This document shows positions 9,157 to 19,579 of a DNA stretch of 20,249 nt, piece by piece. Source of the stretch: Hypsibius dujardini (lineage: Eukaryota > Tardigrada > Eutardigrada > Parachela > Hypsibiidae); NCBI GenBank assembly GCA_001579985.1, contig LRSR01007166.1:1-20249 (forward strand), read 5' to 3'. Under the pieces are notes generated by a model. The model was given only the letters and a program-made list of their open reading frames with translations, was not told the origin of the DNA and made no database searches. How positions within the stretch are numbered: the stretch's first letter is position 1; every line of letters starts with the position of its first letter. Position numbers and translations under genes: made by a program.

Positions 9157-9172
9157 GAGGAAACGTGTTTCA
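9157..9172 (+). repeat. Fifth copy of the 16-bp GAGGAAACGTGT motif
   Basis: This copy reads GAGGAAACGTGTTTCA, one base from the consensus, 54 bp after the SGNH-like stop codon and in the same orientation as the four upstream copies. Confidence 0.8.
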
Positions 9173-9884
9173 AACCGGCTGTAACATCCCATTAAATCTG
9201 TCACTAAGAAAAATTCGGTCGTTTTGGCGAATGAGCGGGAGGCGATGAGGGATAGAAGGGGAGTTGGGAAGAGAAAGGTTCTTGGGACAGCAGATCAAAA
9301 AAACTGTCGTAAAAAGTATGAAACGCAAGAACTGAAGCTGAGATTAGGCCGGCGGAAAGATAAGAGAAATAAATTGTGGTGGAGAAGAGCAGTGGGAGAT
9401 AATTGTGTAAATTGCAGCGACAGATAGTTGATTAAAAGGAGAGGTAATGGGGAGACGTCTAGCTGCACATCCATGCAGCGATAATTCTAACGCAGGGATG
9501 ACGTGGATTTATGCGGGGGTTAAATAGGGAGACATTTCACTCGTTTAATATTCTTGTAGCTTTAAATTAAAAGATTTAGGGGTGAGAAGTTTCTCATAGG
9601 TTACGTCGGAGGAGAGGGGAAGCAAGATAAGTTGAGGTTGGAGAAAAGAACGGTTGAAAAGTTTGGTGTGAATCGTTTTGATAGATAAATTAAAGGAGGC
9701 GGTGAGAATTGAAGAGGGTAAGACTTTTGGTTCCGTCTTAAGGCAGCAATAATTTCTAATTCTGAGGGGGTGAAGTGGGTGGAGGCGGGTCTTCCTTCGG
9801 AAGCACTTCACAAACTTAGTATCCTAGTAGCTAAAAGGGTGAAAGTGTTAGGAACTCCAAGCCTTAAATTTCCAATTACTTCAG
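9173..9884. other. Purine-skewed noncoding region
   Basis: The plus strand is markedly A/G-rich from about 9224 to 9760, with GGAGAGG- and GAAAAG-type words. A 67-codon open frame (9224-9427) is unusually rich in Lys and Arg, as expected from purine-rich DNA, and has no recognisable family. I see no gene. Confidence 0.5.
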
Positions 9885-10049
9885 TCTCGTCCCGCAGCTA
9901 CGCGCCAATCCGAAGTTATTACCCCCATCGAAACTCCGTTCGGAACGTCAACGAAATTTGATCCCAACCTTGTGCAGCCTGTCGACTACCGCAACTACCA
10001 CGCGTTCGTAAGGTCTCTTCTGCTTCCCGTTGGAGCCACCGATTTTTAG
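9885..10049 (+). CDS. Possible orphan terminal exon, product unknown
   Basis: After CAATTACTTCAG (a plausible acceptor) a 54-codon frame runs to TAG at 10047-10049. Its composition is more balanced and GC-richer than its surroundings, and its residues (for example TPIETPFGTS and PVDYRNYHAFV) look protein-like. AATAAA at 10302-10307 could serve it. There is no start, no upstream exon and no family I recognise, so it may be a chance frame or a gene fragment. Confidence 0.25.
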   Translation, partial: SRPAATRQSEVITPIETPFGTSTKFDPNLVQPVDYRNYHAFVRSLLLPVGATDF

Positions 10050-10182
10050 CAGTATTTTGGCGCGATCTCTCAACTGATATTGGAATGTTCTGATCTGCTG
10101 ATAATCTCGATTAGCACTAGCGCCTATTTCACATCGCCAAAAATCGTTTTCTCCGCGCGTTAGGACTTATTATCATAACAGC

Positions 10183-10225
10183 TACGAAGATCTTTACTTT
10201 AGAAGATGTTACGAAGATCTTTACT
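10183..10225 (+). repeat. Two-copy 16-bp direct repeat
   Basis: TACGAAGATCTTTACT occurs at 10183-10198 and again at 10210-10225, 27 bp apart, in noncoding DNA left of the Helitron gene. Confidence 0.85.
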
Positions 10226-10301
10226 AGACGTCATACCGCTTTAGAATTTTTATAAACGTTTTCCATAAACATTAATGTTGCTTAAATGTAGTTTTTGATA
10301 A

Positions 10302-10307
10302 AATAAA
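10302..10307 (+). promoter_or_regulatory. Candidate polyadenylation signal AATAAA
   Basis: A consensus AATAAA in AT-rich DNA about 250 bp after the possible orphan exon and 190 bp before the Helitron start codon candidate. It may be fortuitous. Confidence 0.3.
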
Positions 10308-10492
10308 CGGTCAAATTTCGATTATGTTTGAGGTGGGGCAAAGTAAGTCGGGGTAGGATCAGTTAGTAAACACCTCCATTACAGATATCATTTCAAAACT
10401 TCAAAGGCTTAAATGATGGTTTTGAGAATACTTCTGTTGCAGTGGATAAATTGTCATGGCTTGTAAAAGCTTGCAGTAGGGAATTTTTTACG

Positions 10493-13400
10493 ATGCGATT
10501 TTCACAAATGCAACTAATTACTTCATTGTCTGCGTTTAGATTAACTCTGTATGAGCTTTATATTTGCGGTTTGCCTGTTCTACGGGCGGACTCCGCCGTG
10601 CTGCACCTTGAATTATGGCTTCCATATTCCAACAGTCTCCAGGCAAATGTAATCTCGATAATCCCTCTTAAACATTTGTTCCTTTCGTTTGTTTACATGC
10701 AACTAAAAACTTATTACGCAGTTAACGTGTCCCATGTCGTCGGCGGAATAACTACCACCCGAGTCTTAGCGCCCCTGGAGGTCGTTTTGCATGAACTTGG
10801 CCAGCTGATCGACTACAACTGTAAACCGGATGGCAATTGTCTTTTCCGGGCACTCTCCATGTTGCTGCACGGAACTGAAGATCGTTGGGACGAAGTCAAG
10901 GCTCAAATACTCTCTTACGCCGCAACCAGACCCGACTGGCTGATGCAGTTCTTTGACAACAGTATCTCCGCCGACAATGACGCAGACGACCGTACTTTCG
11001 TAAAGTTCCTTCGGGACCTCGGCACCGCTAATGCATGGGGTGGGGAGCACTGCATCGGCATTGCATGCCGGTTGTTCAAGATTAATATCTGGACCTTTTC
11101 CCACGCTCATTGGGAAATCCAAGCCCATCGAGACCCGGTTGATAACCGCCAGAAGTCAACGTCAACTTGGGTGGATAACGCCCTGGTTGGAGGGGATGTT
11201 GCTGGTCAGCCATACGCGCTGCTCATCTACAAGAACGCTTGTCATTATCACGCTGCCGTTCGCAATCCCCTGCTTCTTGCCTCATCCACTGCCCGCATTT
11301 CAGAGTCATTAACTGTCCCGAAACCTGTCCCACTCGTTAAATCGATTGACAATCCAAAATGCGAGTTTATCCCTGCACCCCTGAGCCATGCACCGTTTTC
11401 GAATTCACCATTATCTGCAAAGCTTTTGTTAAATGAGTTACTTGGTAAACCGGCAATCCTAGAATCAGTTGCGCCTCTAAAACTGTCAGTTGGGATCTCT
11501 GGGAATACTCAACTGAATTCTCATTGCCTCTCGTTACCACCCATCTCCACTGCCGCAGTGGATGAAGCTTCCCCGTTCACCGCTTTTTTAGCATCGGATG
11601 TTCCTTTTACCCCCAAGTTGAAATCCATGCCGTTTCCTTGGACTGCTGTCCAGAAACAGATTCTTCTCGACTGCTATCGAGACGCAGGAGGAGTATGCAA
11701 GGGCGAGGCGTTGAAGTTGAAAATGCTCGAACTGTTCCAAGCTCATTATCCGAACTTCCAGCAGACTGCGGGGACTTTGTTGAAACGGTATTTTGACTTC
11801 TCCAAGGAACGGGAAAGAATATCGATTTCTTGTCCGGCAGTTTCGACTTCGATCTCAGCAGACGCTAACGACGGTATGGATTGTTTATGTTGAGAATATT
11901 TTCTTGTTTCCAATTTTCATTTATATATTGAATCGTTGTAGTCACTCAGCTCCGACGGAAAAAAAGCGTTGCAAAATTTGAGTGGACGGACGAGTCAAAG
12001 CAGTGCCTCAGCGGTTTGGTGGCAGAAATGACAGCTACAGTTCCACGCAACGGCAAGGTGTGGCCTGAAGTCCTGAGGCGTTTTCGATCATTTTATCCGG
12101 AGTGTGCACTGGCCGACAACTCCATTCGGATTCGTTTTTATGACATCAAAAAGGGCGCTCAATTTTCTACCGGCGACAACACAGTTCTCTTATGGCAACC
12201 TGATATCAACACCTTCCTTATCGACTGCGCACAAAGAGCCGATGCAGAGGACAGACTGAATCGCACATTGCTCATGAGTAAAGGAAGGGCCCGAGGCCAA
12301 GGGAGCTACCTCAAACTGGTGGCTTGTTTTTTCCAAACAAAGTATCCAGATTTCACCGCAAACCAGGTAGGAACCAATTTCCACGATTTTGATGTTAACT
12401 TGAGTGTGAAAGGGATTAATGTTGCAGATAGTATGCCAGCTTCACAACCTTAAATTTGTTCGGCTTCCAATCCCTTCAACCCCAACCTCTTGCAAGAGGA
12501 TGGAGGACATCATGAAGTACTGGCAGTATGGGCATGAAATCTCCACACGTCCCCTCTTCGAAGCTGTTTGCTTCAACTGCTCTCGAATGATTCGCAAAAA
12601 GGAGCGCCGTCGAGTCGCCACGTTTCAGACGGATCAACCGCTAGAGGATGAGGAAACCTTGGAGTCAACGGTGCCGATTGAGCAGCATTACGATGCGGCG
12701 TATCTGGCTGATGTCAGTTACGTAGCGGTGCAGAGTGGCAATGGCCTACCTAGAACCTTTTACGTCTGCGAGCGTTGCCGGAAGTTTTCCAATCTTCCAA
12801 GTGCTGATACTCCGCTAAAGTTGTTCGATATCACCAAATTTGACCGAGCGAAGCTACGTCCCGAACCAGATGTGAGGTTAAGTTGCTTTTTATGCTTTAT
12901 TAGAGTTCTTACGGTTGTTTTGTAGGCTTTGCGCTGCCTTAACGGGTACGTCAAAGGTCAGATTCAACCATGCGGACTCTTCTCAGTGCGAATCAAGAAA
13001 GCATCAGGCAGAACCTTTGAACACAGGCGCGGAGAAGTGAATATTCTCCCGAAGCTGGTTTCACATTACATGGACATGTTCGCCATCATGTTCGAGAAGG
13101 AGCCAGCTGCGGTTTCGGAAAACGTGCAGGCGGGTGATAAACGGAAAATGACGCAAAGCGCGGTGGATCAGCTCACAATTAAAAACGCATTGCGTTTCCT
13201 CCGGGAGCATAATCACCTCTTCAAGAGTCTGTACGCGCAGTGTGAGACTCTCTACCGATTTGTTCCGAATGAAGGAGTTCAGTCAATCAAGGTGCGCATC
13301 TCGTTTAATATTTCGCGTTGAATTCGGAAGTTCATCCGTTTTCTGATATCATAGATTGTTGGTGGTTACGTATCTCGCCCAGCCGATTTGAAGAAGAGTG

Positions 13401-16400
13401 CCGCTGATGTGATCGGGGATGCTGAAGAGATGGTGCTGCTTGCGCCGCATGGGGAAATCGCTGCAGCAGACCACCCGATGGATGAGGTGAACTACGGCAT
13501 CGTGCATCCGAAAAACAGCGGCGTGCCAGATATGGTGCGAGTTGCCTACGGATCAGAGTATTTGGAAGAAAAGGTCTGGGCGCACATCTTCTGGCAGGGT
13601 ACCGGTGGATTTTATAAGAAGACTGCTGCTGCAGCTGGCTGGAGTCGGCGCGATTACGTCAAATATCGACTGCTGATGGTAATATTTAGCTTGTCTTTTT
13701 ACGCTGATTTGAGGTCTGACGCCGTAAATGTTTCAGTTGCATCCAGCTTTCCGTGATGAGCCCGCGTGGATCTTCTATCAAACCGATCAGCTGATCAAGG
13801 AGCAGATTCTCAACTATAACATGAACACCGTCAAAGTCGCCGATTTAGTTAATCCTTTGTCCAAAGAAGACATAGAAAGACAGGAGAAGGATCCCTACAA
13901 ACGCTTCGGAGCCAACATGCCAGCCAACCTGCCCAACAGCCGGCCATTTATGTCCTCCAAATGTCTCGACCTAAAAGCTCTGGCTAAGCTTTTAGGAGAA
14001 CCTGCCCGTCTCATCACCCTTACGCAGAACGACGACTGGTTAGAGTTGCTTGCTTGTACGCAGCCGCATGAGATGCCCGGTGAACGACCCCAAACACGAA
14101 AGCACGACCGGAAGTGGCGGAAGCGTTCGAGGACCATTCCCACGTCTAACTTCGATCCCAAGTGCACTAAAGAAGATCCGAAATTGAAGGAGAAGATCAA
14201 CGAACTTAGTAAGCGCTTTAACAGGTTTTTCGAGCTCGATATTCTCCTGATTGATTTGCTCAATATGCTGCAGAAAAAATTCACGGTGTGCAGTTTCCGG
14301 TGGAGATGGTTGAGACATTTTGCCATCGTTTTGAGGGCTTCATGGACCGCTTCATTCGGACGGAGAACAACGTTTTCGGACGGGTGAAGGACTGGTGGTA
14401 CCGAATGGAATACCAAAAGCGCGGCGGCATTCATATTCATATGGTAATATGGTGGGATGAGGAGAGGTCGCCGAAGGAGCAGAAGATCTCGGCTGAGATG
14501 CCGCGCTTCAAAGACCCCAACGATCCAACAAAGCCCCATCCGATGAATGATTTATGGCGAGAAGCGGTGCTGCAGACCCAGATTCACCACTGTTTCGATA
14601 GTCGCTGCCTCCGTGGGCCTGGCAGAACCCGTCTTAAAAACTGCAAATACGGCTTCCCCTTTGATTTGTGTCTCGAGGAGCGGCTGGATAAGACAGGCAT
14701 CCGGTACGAATATCCACGGTCTGACATCGAGGACGTCTCCGTTTCCCCCTATGTCCTTGAGCTTCTGCTGTACTGGCAAGGTCACGTCAACGTTCAGCGC
14801 GTCACAAAACACGGCTGGGAGATGTACCTGGCGAAGTACATCGCGAAGTGCGAATCCGCGGAAGACATCCAGCTGGTGAAGATTTCTCCCGGTACCATTT
14901 TTTTTTAAACATTAGCGAGTGACTCATTTTTCAGATGTTATCTTTCTGTCTCTAGCGCTGGGCGGCGAGAAACGTGCTCCCCCGTCAGATGCTGCTGTAG
15001 TGCCCGCGGACGGTAAGGACAATTCGGCAAATGCCCAGCCTGTCCTCCCTGATCAAAATGACGAGCCTCCTCCTGAAAAGGTCCCGTACGGTCGGGTGAC
15101 CAAAGACGACAGCGACGTCAAGAGGTTTCTCAAGTTGCGCGTCGTCAACATCCTGGAGGCCGTCATGCTGTGTTTCGGCTATCCCCAAGTTGGTTGCAGC
15201 CGCCTAATCATCTTCCTACCAATCGACATTGTCCCGGCGAGCCGCGTTGTCATGAGGAAGAAGCACAGAGAGGCAGCCAAGGGCGATTCCCCCTATTACG
15301 ACACCAAGCTAGATAAGTACTTCTCACGGTCCGAGCTGCTGGAGGATGTCACTTATCAGCAATACTTTGAGCAGGTACTTTCTGGCTTTCTCTTAGTGCT
15401 TTTCGTTTGTAATTATTGACAGTGTGTTCATAGTACTATGTCAAGTACGACAAGAAGCTTGCACCCGAAGAGCCAGATGATTATGCTCGGGAGGATGAAG
15501 AGGAGACTATGCGGAAGAATAACCCGACCTTTTTCGTTGACCAAACTGCTGCAAAACGGAAGTGGGTCCGGCGAGCAAATCCTGCCCGCTACGCCATTGG
15601 TCGCTTTCGGTACTTTGCTCCGCATGGTGACAACGTGGAGTCGTATTGCCTCGTTAAGCTTCTCAGGGCAAAACCGGCTCGTCGATCTACAGTGGAGGGC
15701 TGGATCGCAGAGTTCGGGAGCTACCTCTCTGCATGTGTGCATCTGGGACTGGTTGAAAAGGGCGCAGAAGCACTGCATTTCCTCGAGGAGTGTGCGATGG
15801 AAGGATTTGGCGACCTTCGGCTCAGAGAAATGGTGCAACGTTTCAAGGAGCAGGGGTGGCTGGAGGATCCCGACATTGATGGCCTCTTGGAAACCTTGGC
15901 TCCGGCCCACCGGGCAATTCGGAAGGCCAGGGAAGACGTCATTGCACAAGTTGCCGCTGACGCTGCCGAAATGGAGAAGGAAGTGGAGTAAGTGCCTATC
16001 AAAATTTCTCAAGTTGTTCTAGTCACATTTTGTCATCTTAATGACAGGACCATTCCGCTCGATGATTTCTTGAACAACATGACACCTTCTCAGCGCTCCG
16101 CTTTCACCTACGCCACGGACAAATGGGAGGCAGGTCAGCCGGTCCGCCTTCTGATTACCGGCGGGGCAGGAGTAGGAAAGAGCTATCTTTTGAAGGCTCT
16201 GGTGGCTTGGTTGCGTGACAGACACATCACATTTGCCAAGTGTGCCACCACCGGCATTGCTGCTCATCTCATCGGCGGCCGCACAGTTCACAACTTTCTC
16301 GGCATGGACTTTGAATTCAAGTCACGAATCCAGCATGGCACCTTTCAAGCTAAGGCGTTGTCAGACACGCAAGTGGTTTTTGTTGACGAGGTCAGCATGA

Positions 16401-19217
16401 TGCCGCGTGAGGCGCTCACGATGCTGGACGAGACATTGCGAGAGTTCAACAACCAAAACAACGGCGCTCCATTTGCTGGAAAATCCATCGTACTCCTTGG
16501 AGATCCAGCGCAGCTTCAAGCTGTGGGAAAGCATATCTGGCGAGAAGACCAGTTCAGAATTTTCCAGGTGGTTGTTCTCCGTGAAGTGAAGCGACAGAGC
16601 GATATCCCTTTCATCGAGCTTCTCAACCGCATGCGTCTGGGAAACCTCACCGATGCCGACATGCAGATGTTAGCAACACGCCTCATCACCCGCGAGAAGT
16701 TGATTGACCTGGACATGACGCGTGGAGCGGTGCTTTTTCCTTTCCGGAAGGAAAAGAACGCCTACAACGTAGATGTGCTCGGCCGACTCCACTTATCCCA
16801 CTATCGGGCAGTCGACAGGGAAGCAAATGGAGACGTTGTAACGTCGGCGTTGTCCAGGGAATACTTCGCGCTCATGGAGAAGCGGGGAAGAATTCCAGCG
16901 GCGTGTCTCAGCTTGAGGGTAGGCACCAAGCTGATGCTGCTTCGCAACCTTCCAAACGGGCAAGCAAACTTTGGCTGGGTCAACGGCGCCATGTGCATCG
17001 TGGAGGAGCTGACTGATGACTGCATCATCGTCTACATGCAGAGTCATCCCAAACGGCGCCTGCCCTTCAAACGACTTCAACATGACCTGCCAAGTAATCG
17101 AGGACCCAAGTCGCAGCGGTGGCAGTTTCCTTTTGACCTCGCCTACGGTTGCACGGTCCACAAGGCGCAGGGCCAGTCACTCACGCCCTGCGTCTATGAC
17201 GGTGAGCGCCAGGCCTTCTCTGGTGGTGGATACACCGCCTGCTCACGGGCAACTGCATTCCAGCAGTTATATTTCCTGTCCGTTGGAAAGAAAGAGCAGT
17301 ACTTTCTCCTGCCTCAACTGAAGCAGCTTCTGTTGTGGATGGACTTTTACGACATCGGTAGGGGGTGGGATGAAAAGCGAGAAAGGGCAGTGATACCATT
17401 TGTTCCCTATCCCAAGCCCGGCTTCAAGAAGATAGGGCTGCAAACTGCGCGGCCAACAAAGAACGCCGGCACGGCCAGTTTCATAGTTCCCCCCGAAATT
17501 GATCCGGAGGACGAAGAGGATTTCGTTGACGAATTCCACCCCGAGTTGCTAATAATGGAGTCCTGTAGTGTTGTTGAGGATGGGGATCTGCTGGCAGTGT
17601 TGGCTGCGATTCACCTTCTTCCGCTGCCGTCATCGGTTGATGCTCGGTCGTCAGTCATCAAGAACGCTGAATACATGTCCACCGTTTCTGAGGTCTGTTA
17701 GTCCGGGCTATTTGTTTGCATTCCATAAAACGTGTATCACTTCTTCTCAGGTACTTCGCGGGTATGCGGACGTTCTTGATGGCATTCGCCGAAAGGTGCA
17801 AGAGTCCGCCGCGTACTTCAACATCATCACACAAAAGCAGCAGATTGATAGAGCAGCTCTGAAAGGCATGGTGCTTTGGATGCAAAAATGCCACCTGCCT
17901 CTGACAACCTTGGGCGACGGGCATTGTCTCTTCCGTGCTTTGTCTTGGACATTATTTGGTCATCAGGATGGTCATCTCCGTTTACGTCTATTGTCCATCA
18001 GCGTGATTGCTGAGCATGATGCCTATTTTTTCACCTACCGTCGGCTGCTTAGCATGAAGGAAGACTTTTCCCTTCCGGAGATGATCCACCACACCTCCAA
18101 CAGTTCTCCTACCTTCGACAACGGATGGGGAAATGCGTACAACATCAAGTCTATTGCACTCGCCGCGCAGCGAAAAATCTTCGTGTACGGACCTGTCAAC
18201 CGACTGGATCCTCGGTTTCACGACAAGCTTACCCTCTTCCAGGTGTGTCATGCTTTCTTATTCTACTTGTCCGGCCGTTCTAATTTATAAAACTTTCAGA
18301 CGTTGGCCCGAGCTGCTCATGAGAGCGAGTGTCCGCATAAGGCGTTTTATCCGGCGGAGAAGTATCAAAACTCAAACAGGAGGTCTCTCTGCATCATGCT
18401 GCTGGGTGAGCGGCAATTTGCGCATTACGTCGGCATTCTTCCGCGACACTGGTCTCTGCGAGAATCGCCGGAATTTGCTGTCACCAGACGTTACGACGTC
18501 AGTGTGGGCAGCCGGTTAGACTGGGGTTATGTGAGTTCCGATGATGACGACAACGGCTTCCCAAGGGCATCCAAGAAACGGACAGTCTCCCATCTCTCTA
18601 CACCCGTCAGGAATCCTACAAAGCGAACAGCAACTCTCAAGCGAACGCCCGTCCAGGATTTTGGTGAGGGTAAACGTTCTATGTCACCCACTGAAGCTTC
18701 CCCGAACCCAAAGAAGAAGTGCGCTCTCCTTTCTGCTGGAAAAGGTACTAAAGGCTACAGTAATATTAGGTCAATTCAATTCAAGTCACCGTACAGCCAT
18801 GCGCATTTATATTCGGTTTCAGAGGGTGATCAAACGTTGCTCTTCGATTTCTCGAATGAGGAGGAATCACGTGTGCTTGTTGATTATCCTTGCCAACAGC
18901 TGGAATTGGCCACGATGAATCTGCTCAGCCAAGATGCCGCGGGGGACGAGAGTGACATTGAGCTTGGCAATCCCGTCGGTAGACGACATCGGATTATCGT
19001 GGATTACGACGACTGGGACGAGCAGTTTGAGGAGGAAGAGCCCTTCAAACCGTCGAAAAATCTGCCTGAACAATCCATTCTCGTCATTAAGCCTTTCATC
19101 GAACTGCCACCGGCATGCTACGACTTGGAGGAACCTACTTTATCACCGGATTTCAACCTATCCGACATTACTGCCGAACTGGAAAACGCCCCTCTCCCTG
19201 ATTGTGATGCCGACTGA
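10493..19217 (+). CDS. Helitron Rep-helicase polyprotein with two OTU protease domains (12 exons)
   Basis: Exons are 10493-11873, 11942-12366, 12428-12871, 12926-13291, 13355-13678, 13737-14208, 14274-14891, 14935-15374, 15434-15987, 16048-17692, 17751-18242 and 18300-19217. All phases agree, giving 2,692 aa. All introns are GT..AG and 43-68 nt long. Domain order is OTU 1 (about 85-260), three Myb/SANT-like repeats (381-436, 473-529, 543-612), CxxC pairs (650/653 and 716/719), Helitron N domain (about 900-1110), Rep (HUH at 1191-1193, Tyr 1322 and 1326), PIF1 helicase (1676-2100), OTU 2 (about 2260-2435), then a Lys/Arg-rich and an acidic tail. Known Helitron proteins nick and join single strands with the Tyr residues and unwind with the helicase. 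The start is uncertain: 10493-10720 is AT-rich with no recognisable domain, and an acceptor (TACGCAG) ends at 10721, so exon 1 may begin there with a missing 5' exon. An apparent frameshift near 14274 is resolved by a 65-nt intron. Confidence 0.85.
10829..11251 (+). other. OTU cysteine protease domain 1 (N-terminal)
   Basis: The segment bounds the catalytic motifs of the first OTU domain. Cys116 lies in DGNCLFRALS and His251 in CHYHAAV, 135 residues apart. A central AWGGEHCIGIACRLF block matches the conserved OTU core pattern W-G-x-x-x-x-I. OTU enzymes usually cleave ubiquitin linkages. In a Helitron the target is unknown; self-processing or removal of host ubiquitin are inferences. Confidence 0.85.
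11633..12457 (+). other. Three consecutive Myb/SANT-like (trihelix) domains
   Basis: Three segments share the pattern W..(hydrophobic helix)..L..F...YP......L..R(Y/F).D. The first runs from FPWTAVQK to KRYFDF (381-436), the second from FEWTDESK to RFYDI (473-529), and the third from LLWQPDI to QLHNLKF (543-612). The joints fall near introns 1 and 2. Such domains usually bind DNA, so they may recognise transposon ends or target sites. The third is longest and least typical. The call is by pattern only. Confidence 0.5.
12569..12787 (+). other. CxxC..CxxC putative zinc-binding segment
   Basis: CFNC (650/653) and CERC (716/719) are 62 residues apart in exon 3. The four cysteines fit a treble-clef or zinc-ribbon-like site with a long, acidic insert between the halves. 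It lies just before the Helitron N domain. Confidence 0.5.
14274..14891 (+). other. HUH/Y2 Rep endonuclease core
   Basis: The exon encodes the Helitron signature VFGRVKDWWYRMEYQKRG followed by the metal-binding HUH motif HIH (1191-1193; codons from 14432). Next comes a His/Cys-rich stretch (HHC, then C, then NCKYGFP) usual in Helitrons. The two active-site tyrosines lie in YLAKYIAK (1322 and 1326). All catalytic residues are present. The preceding exon carries the companion block (RLITLTQNDDW). Confidence 0.9.
16048..17692 (+). other. PIF1-family superfamily-1B helicase domain
   Basis: Walker A is GGAGVGKS (1713-1720), with the Mg-site Asp-Glu in VFVDEVS (1788-1789). Motif III is GDPAQLQAV (1826-1834). 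RVGTKLMLLRN and GWVNGAM follow, then the late motifs TVHKAQGQSL (about 2044-2053) and YTACSRA (2070-2076). Every motif is intact, so an active 5'-to-3' helicase is expected from the family. Confidence 0.95.
17916..18437 (+). other. OTU cysteine protease domain 2 (C-terminal, after the helicase)
   Basis: Cys2282 lies in GDGHCLFRALS and His2429 in FAHYVGILP, 147 residues apart, with NGWGNAYNIKSIALA as the central OTU block. It spans intron 11 (18243-18299). Its Cys motif has DGHC where OTU 1 has DGNC, and little else matches OTU 1 closely. It therefore does not look like a recent internal duplication. Confidence 0.8.
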
Positions 19218-19523
19218 TCTGCGAAGGGGTCGTTCATGCCTCCCGCCCACATGTTACGTTCTGTTGTCGAGGCAATGTTATCAAGTTCCCATTAGACGCA
19301 CGTTCCAGCTTCCGCATTGCGAAGGGCGTTTAGTTTACGGTTTCTCAGTAACAAGTGTACATATTTCAGTTTCTTCTTTGTTCATTTGAACGGCCTGAAA
19401 ATTCGTCACACTTCAGTGCCTTCTTTCAAAAAATTACGCTTCTGTTTTTGCACAACAATCATCATTTTTCACAAAATAACTACCGAAAGAAAATCGGACA
19501 AACACTGTTACATATTATTGGTT

Positions 19524-19550
19524 CCCCCTAACCTTCTAAAGGTGCGGGGG
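19524..19550 (+). other. Strong hairpin, candidate Helitron 3' structure
   Basis: CCCCC pairs with GGGGG, and inside that ACCTT pairs with AAGGT around a CTA loop, with a 2x2 internal loop between the two stems. Helitron 3' ends characteristically carry a GC-rich hairpin. Here no CTRR follows within the usual 10-15 nt. Confidence 0.55.
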
Positions 19551-19558
19551 CCCACTTT

Positions 19559-19579
19559 GCTCTTACCATCGGTAAAAGC
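19559..19579 (+). other. Second hairpin, 9-bp stem with 3-nt loop
   Basis: GCTCTTACC pairs with GGTAAAAGC around the loop ATC, with one C-A mismatch. It starts 9 bp after the first hairpin and is followed 29 bp later by CTAA|T. Confidence 0.55.

Noticed and set aside
9545-9811. Minus-strand 88-codon ORF
   Set aside because: It lies in purine-skewed DNA, with no recognisable motif and no splice or start context that sets it apart.
10442-11893. The first OTU ORF as a stand-alone deubiquitinase gene
   Set aside because: Its end is a donor site (G|GTATGG) that joins in phase to the next Myb-like exon; the stop at 11891-11893 lies within that 68-nt intron.
14209-14290. Apparent frameshift in the Rep domain near an A6 run
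   Set aside because: A 65-nt GT..AG intron (14209-14273) with matching phase restores the frame exactly and fits the size of the other introns, so no pseudogene call is needed.
10493-19217. A viral origin, suggested by OTU protease plus helicase
   Set aside because: The HUH/Y2 Rep with Helitron N domain and PIF1-type helicase in one spliced gene is diagnostic of Helitrons; no capsid or polymerase genes are present.
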